Origin: Kumtagia sp964244725
Lineage (GTDB): Bacteria > Pseudomonadota > Alphaproteobacteria > Rhizobiales > Rhizobiaceae
Assembly: GCA_964244725.1 (NCBI GenBank)
Contig: CAXTJQ010000011.1
Coordinates: 1 to 64,000 of the forward strand
DNA length: 64,000 nt
Direction of reading: 5' to 3'
The number at the start of each line of letters is the position of its first letter. Positions within the stretch are counted from its first letter, which is position 1. A program made the translations under genes and the position numbers. The notes beneath the pieces were generated by a model, which saw only the letters and a program-made list of their open reading frames with translations, made no database searches and was not told where the DNA came from. Positions 63,136 through 64,000 of the stretch are shown here, one piece after another.

Positions 63136-63290
63136 CCCCCTCTGTCCCGCCGGACATCTCCCCCACACGGGGGGAGATAGACCGTCATCGACACTTTTTC
63201 TAATCTCGAATGCCGCAGGAATGGCATCGCCCGCGCCGCTGCCGATCTCCCCCCGTGTGGGGGAGATGTCCGGCAGGACAGAGGGGAGCA
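63136..63290. repeat. REP-like inverted pair upstream of the lipoprotein gene
   Basis: The left unit CCCCTCTGTCCCGCCGGACA, then TCTCCCCCACACGGGGGGAGAT, and the right unit ATCTCCCCCCGTGTGGGGGA, then GATGTCCGGCAGGACAGAGG, are nearly perfect complements over about 42 bp, separated by about 65 bp. Each unit also folds on its own around CCCCCACACGGGGG. The left unit matches that of the agl pair at 25055. It reaches the lipoprotein start codon. Confidence 0.8.
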
Positions 63291-63311
63291 ACGTAAAACG
63301 CATTACGCAGC

Positions 63312-63512
63312 TTACCTACGATTCTTTCCCGCCAACGCACGCCTTCGAATGTCGTCAAAGGAAACAAAGATGCACTCATAGTCCGGTGCCGAAAATGCTT
63401 TCACCAGATGAAAGTTCAAAACTTCCAGCGACTTTAGTCTGGCGTGATCCGCATCGTTCGCACTGCCGTCCGGAGTATGGGCGTGGTTTGGAACCGATGG
63501 CGTATTCTTCAC
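63312..63512 (-). CDS. Small hypothetical protein coupled to kbl
   Basis: This 66-residue protein begins MKNTPSVPNHAHTPDGSAND and continues ADHARLKSLEVLNFHLVKAF with SAPDYECIFVSFDDIRRRAL. I do not recognise it. The GTG start overlaps the kbl stop (GTGA), and GGGAG of the kbl end lies 12 nt upstream, which supports coupled translation. The composition is ordinary for a real short protein, with one Cys and a basic end. No signal or membrane segment is present. Confidence 0.5.
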   Translation of the reverse strand: MKNTPSVPNHAHTPDGSANDADHARLKSLEVLNFHLVKAFSAPDYECIFVSFDDIRRRALAGKNRR

Positions 63513-64000
63513 GATAACAACACTCCCAACTCGCGCCCCACTTCGCCAAATGCCTCCACAGCTCGATCTATGTCGGCGCTGGTGTGCGCCGCAGACATCT
63601 GCGTCCTGATCCGCGCCTGGCCCTTGGGCACGACCGGAAACGAGAATCCGATGACGTAGATGCCGCGTTCCAGCATCCTCGCCGCCATCTCCTGCGCCAG
63701 CGACGCCTCGCCCAGCATCACCGGGATGATCGGATGGTCGGCGCCGGCCAGCCTGAACCCGAGTTCGGTCATCTTCCTGCGGAAGCGGTCTGAATTGGCA
63801 TAAAGCTGCCGGCGCAGATCGTCGCCGCCCTCGATCAAGTCGAACACTTTCAGCGATGCGCCGGCGATCGCAGGCATCAGCGTGTTGGAGAAGAGATAGG
63901 GCCTCGAGCGCTGGCGCAGCCAGTCGACGACCTCGCGCCTGCCCGACGTGTAGCCGCCGGACGCGCCGCCCAAGGCCTTGCCGAGCGTGCCGGTGACGAT
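63509..64000 (-). CDS. kbl: 2-amino-3-ketobutyrate CoA ligase, 5' part outside window
   Basis: The 163 residues present are the C-terminal part of a PLP-dependent alpha-oxoamine synthase. IVTGTLGKALGGASGGYTSG contains the Lys that binds PLP (TLGKALGGASGG). RQRSRPYLFSNTLMPAIAG, LGEASLAQEMAARMLERGIY and GQARIRTQMSAAHTSADIDR match Kbl. The enzyme splits 2-amino-3-ketobutyrate with CoA to glycine and acetyl-CoA, completing threonine degradation begun by Tdh. The start lies beyond 64000. Confidence 0.95.
   Translation of the reverse strand: MVTGTLGKALGGASGGYTSGRREVVDWLRQRSRPYLFSNTLMPAIAGASLKVFDLIEGGDDLRRQLYANSDRFRRKMTELGFRLAGADHPIIPVMLGEASLAQEMAARMLERGIYVIGFSFPVVPKGQARIRTQMSAAHTSADIDRAVEAFGEVGRELGVLLS

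Overview
The window looks like chromosome of a GC-rich alphaproteobacterium of the order Hyphomicrobiales (Rhizobiales), closest in style to Mesorhizobium, Aminobacter and other Phyllobacteriaceae. The reasons are the aglEFGAK alpha-glucoside cluster, the RhaI-type rhamnose isomerase, a DUF982 protein, the malic enzyme/mutS neighbourhood and abundant GC-rich palindromic intergenic repeats. No rRNA, tRNA, CRISPR array or transposase gene was seen. The placement is inferred from gene content, not from a marker search.

Layout. 1-5.4 kb: a sugar ABC importer (binding protein, two permeases, ATPase cut by the window edge) divergent from a LacI-type regulator. An identical 17-bp operator sequence lies at both promoters, and structured repeats sit in every gap of the operon. 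5.6-8.8 kb: two tandem secreted ClpP-fold proteins, the second without its catalytic residues, then 6-phosphogluconate dehydrogenase. 9.1-13.4 kb: two peptidoglycan-acting enzymes, a DUF2171 protein and a divergent mntR/mntH manganese pair. 13.5-20 kb: an adenylate cyclase, several oxidoreductases and an HxlR regulator, and a broken NmrA-family gene in which two short internal segments are flipped in place. 20-27 kb: aglEFGAK without an adjacent regulator, plus a DUF982 protein. 27-34 kb: a UxaA-type sugar-acid dehydratase, a ccdAB toxin-antitoxin pair, rhamnose isomerase, two luciferase-like flavin oxidoreductases and an AI-2E-type exporter.

34-47.7 kb: housekeeping genes (fmt, truA, dapE, mutS, maeB) interrupted by accessory pieces. 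These are a FitAB/VapBC pair beside a decayed SMR transporter, a BrnA-like relic, and an HTH/DUF6516 pair with a near-perfect 23-bp operator. A PAS-GGDEF-EAL protein lies between dapE and mutS. 47.8-51 kb: the most foreign-looking stretch, visibly poorer in GC, with a 793-aa protein that joins a PD-(D/E)XK-like nuclease signature to a C-terminal SEC-C zinc motif, then a truncated DUF433 antitoxin and a REP-like inverted repeat. 51.3-64 kb: two small proteins, prfC, a DGPF/ECF42 sigma module, a pentapeptide-repeat protein, an ArsR/AHSA1/GST operon, an orphan sugar ATPase, adenosine kinase, and the threonine catabolic genes tdh and kbl split by a lipoprotein gene and a REP pair.

The main theme is carbohydrate scavenging: three ABC-linked loci plus rhamnose and hexuronate/sugar-acid enzymes, feeding central metabolism through Gnd and malic enzyme. 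Small toxin-antitoxin and repeat insertions have remodelled the gaps between conserved genes. The best candidates for something undescribed are the SEC-C/nuclease protein, the in-place double inversion in the NmrA gene, and the active/inactive ClpP-fold pair. All functional statements rest on reading the sequence; no database search was run.
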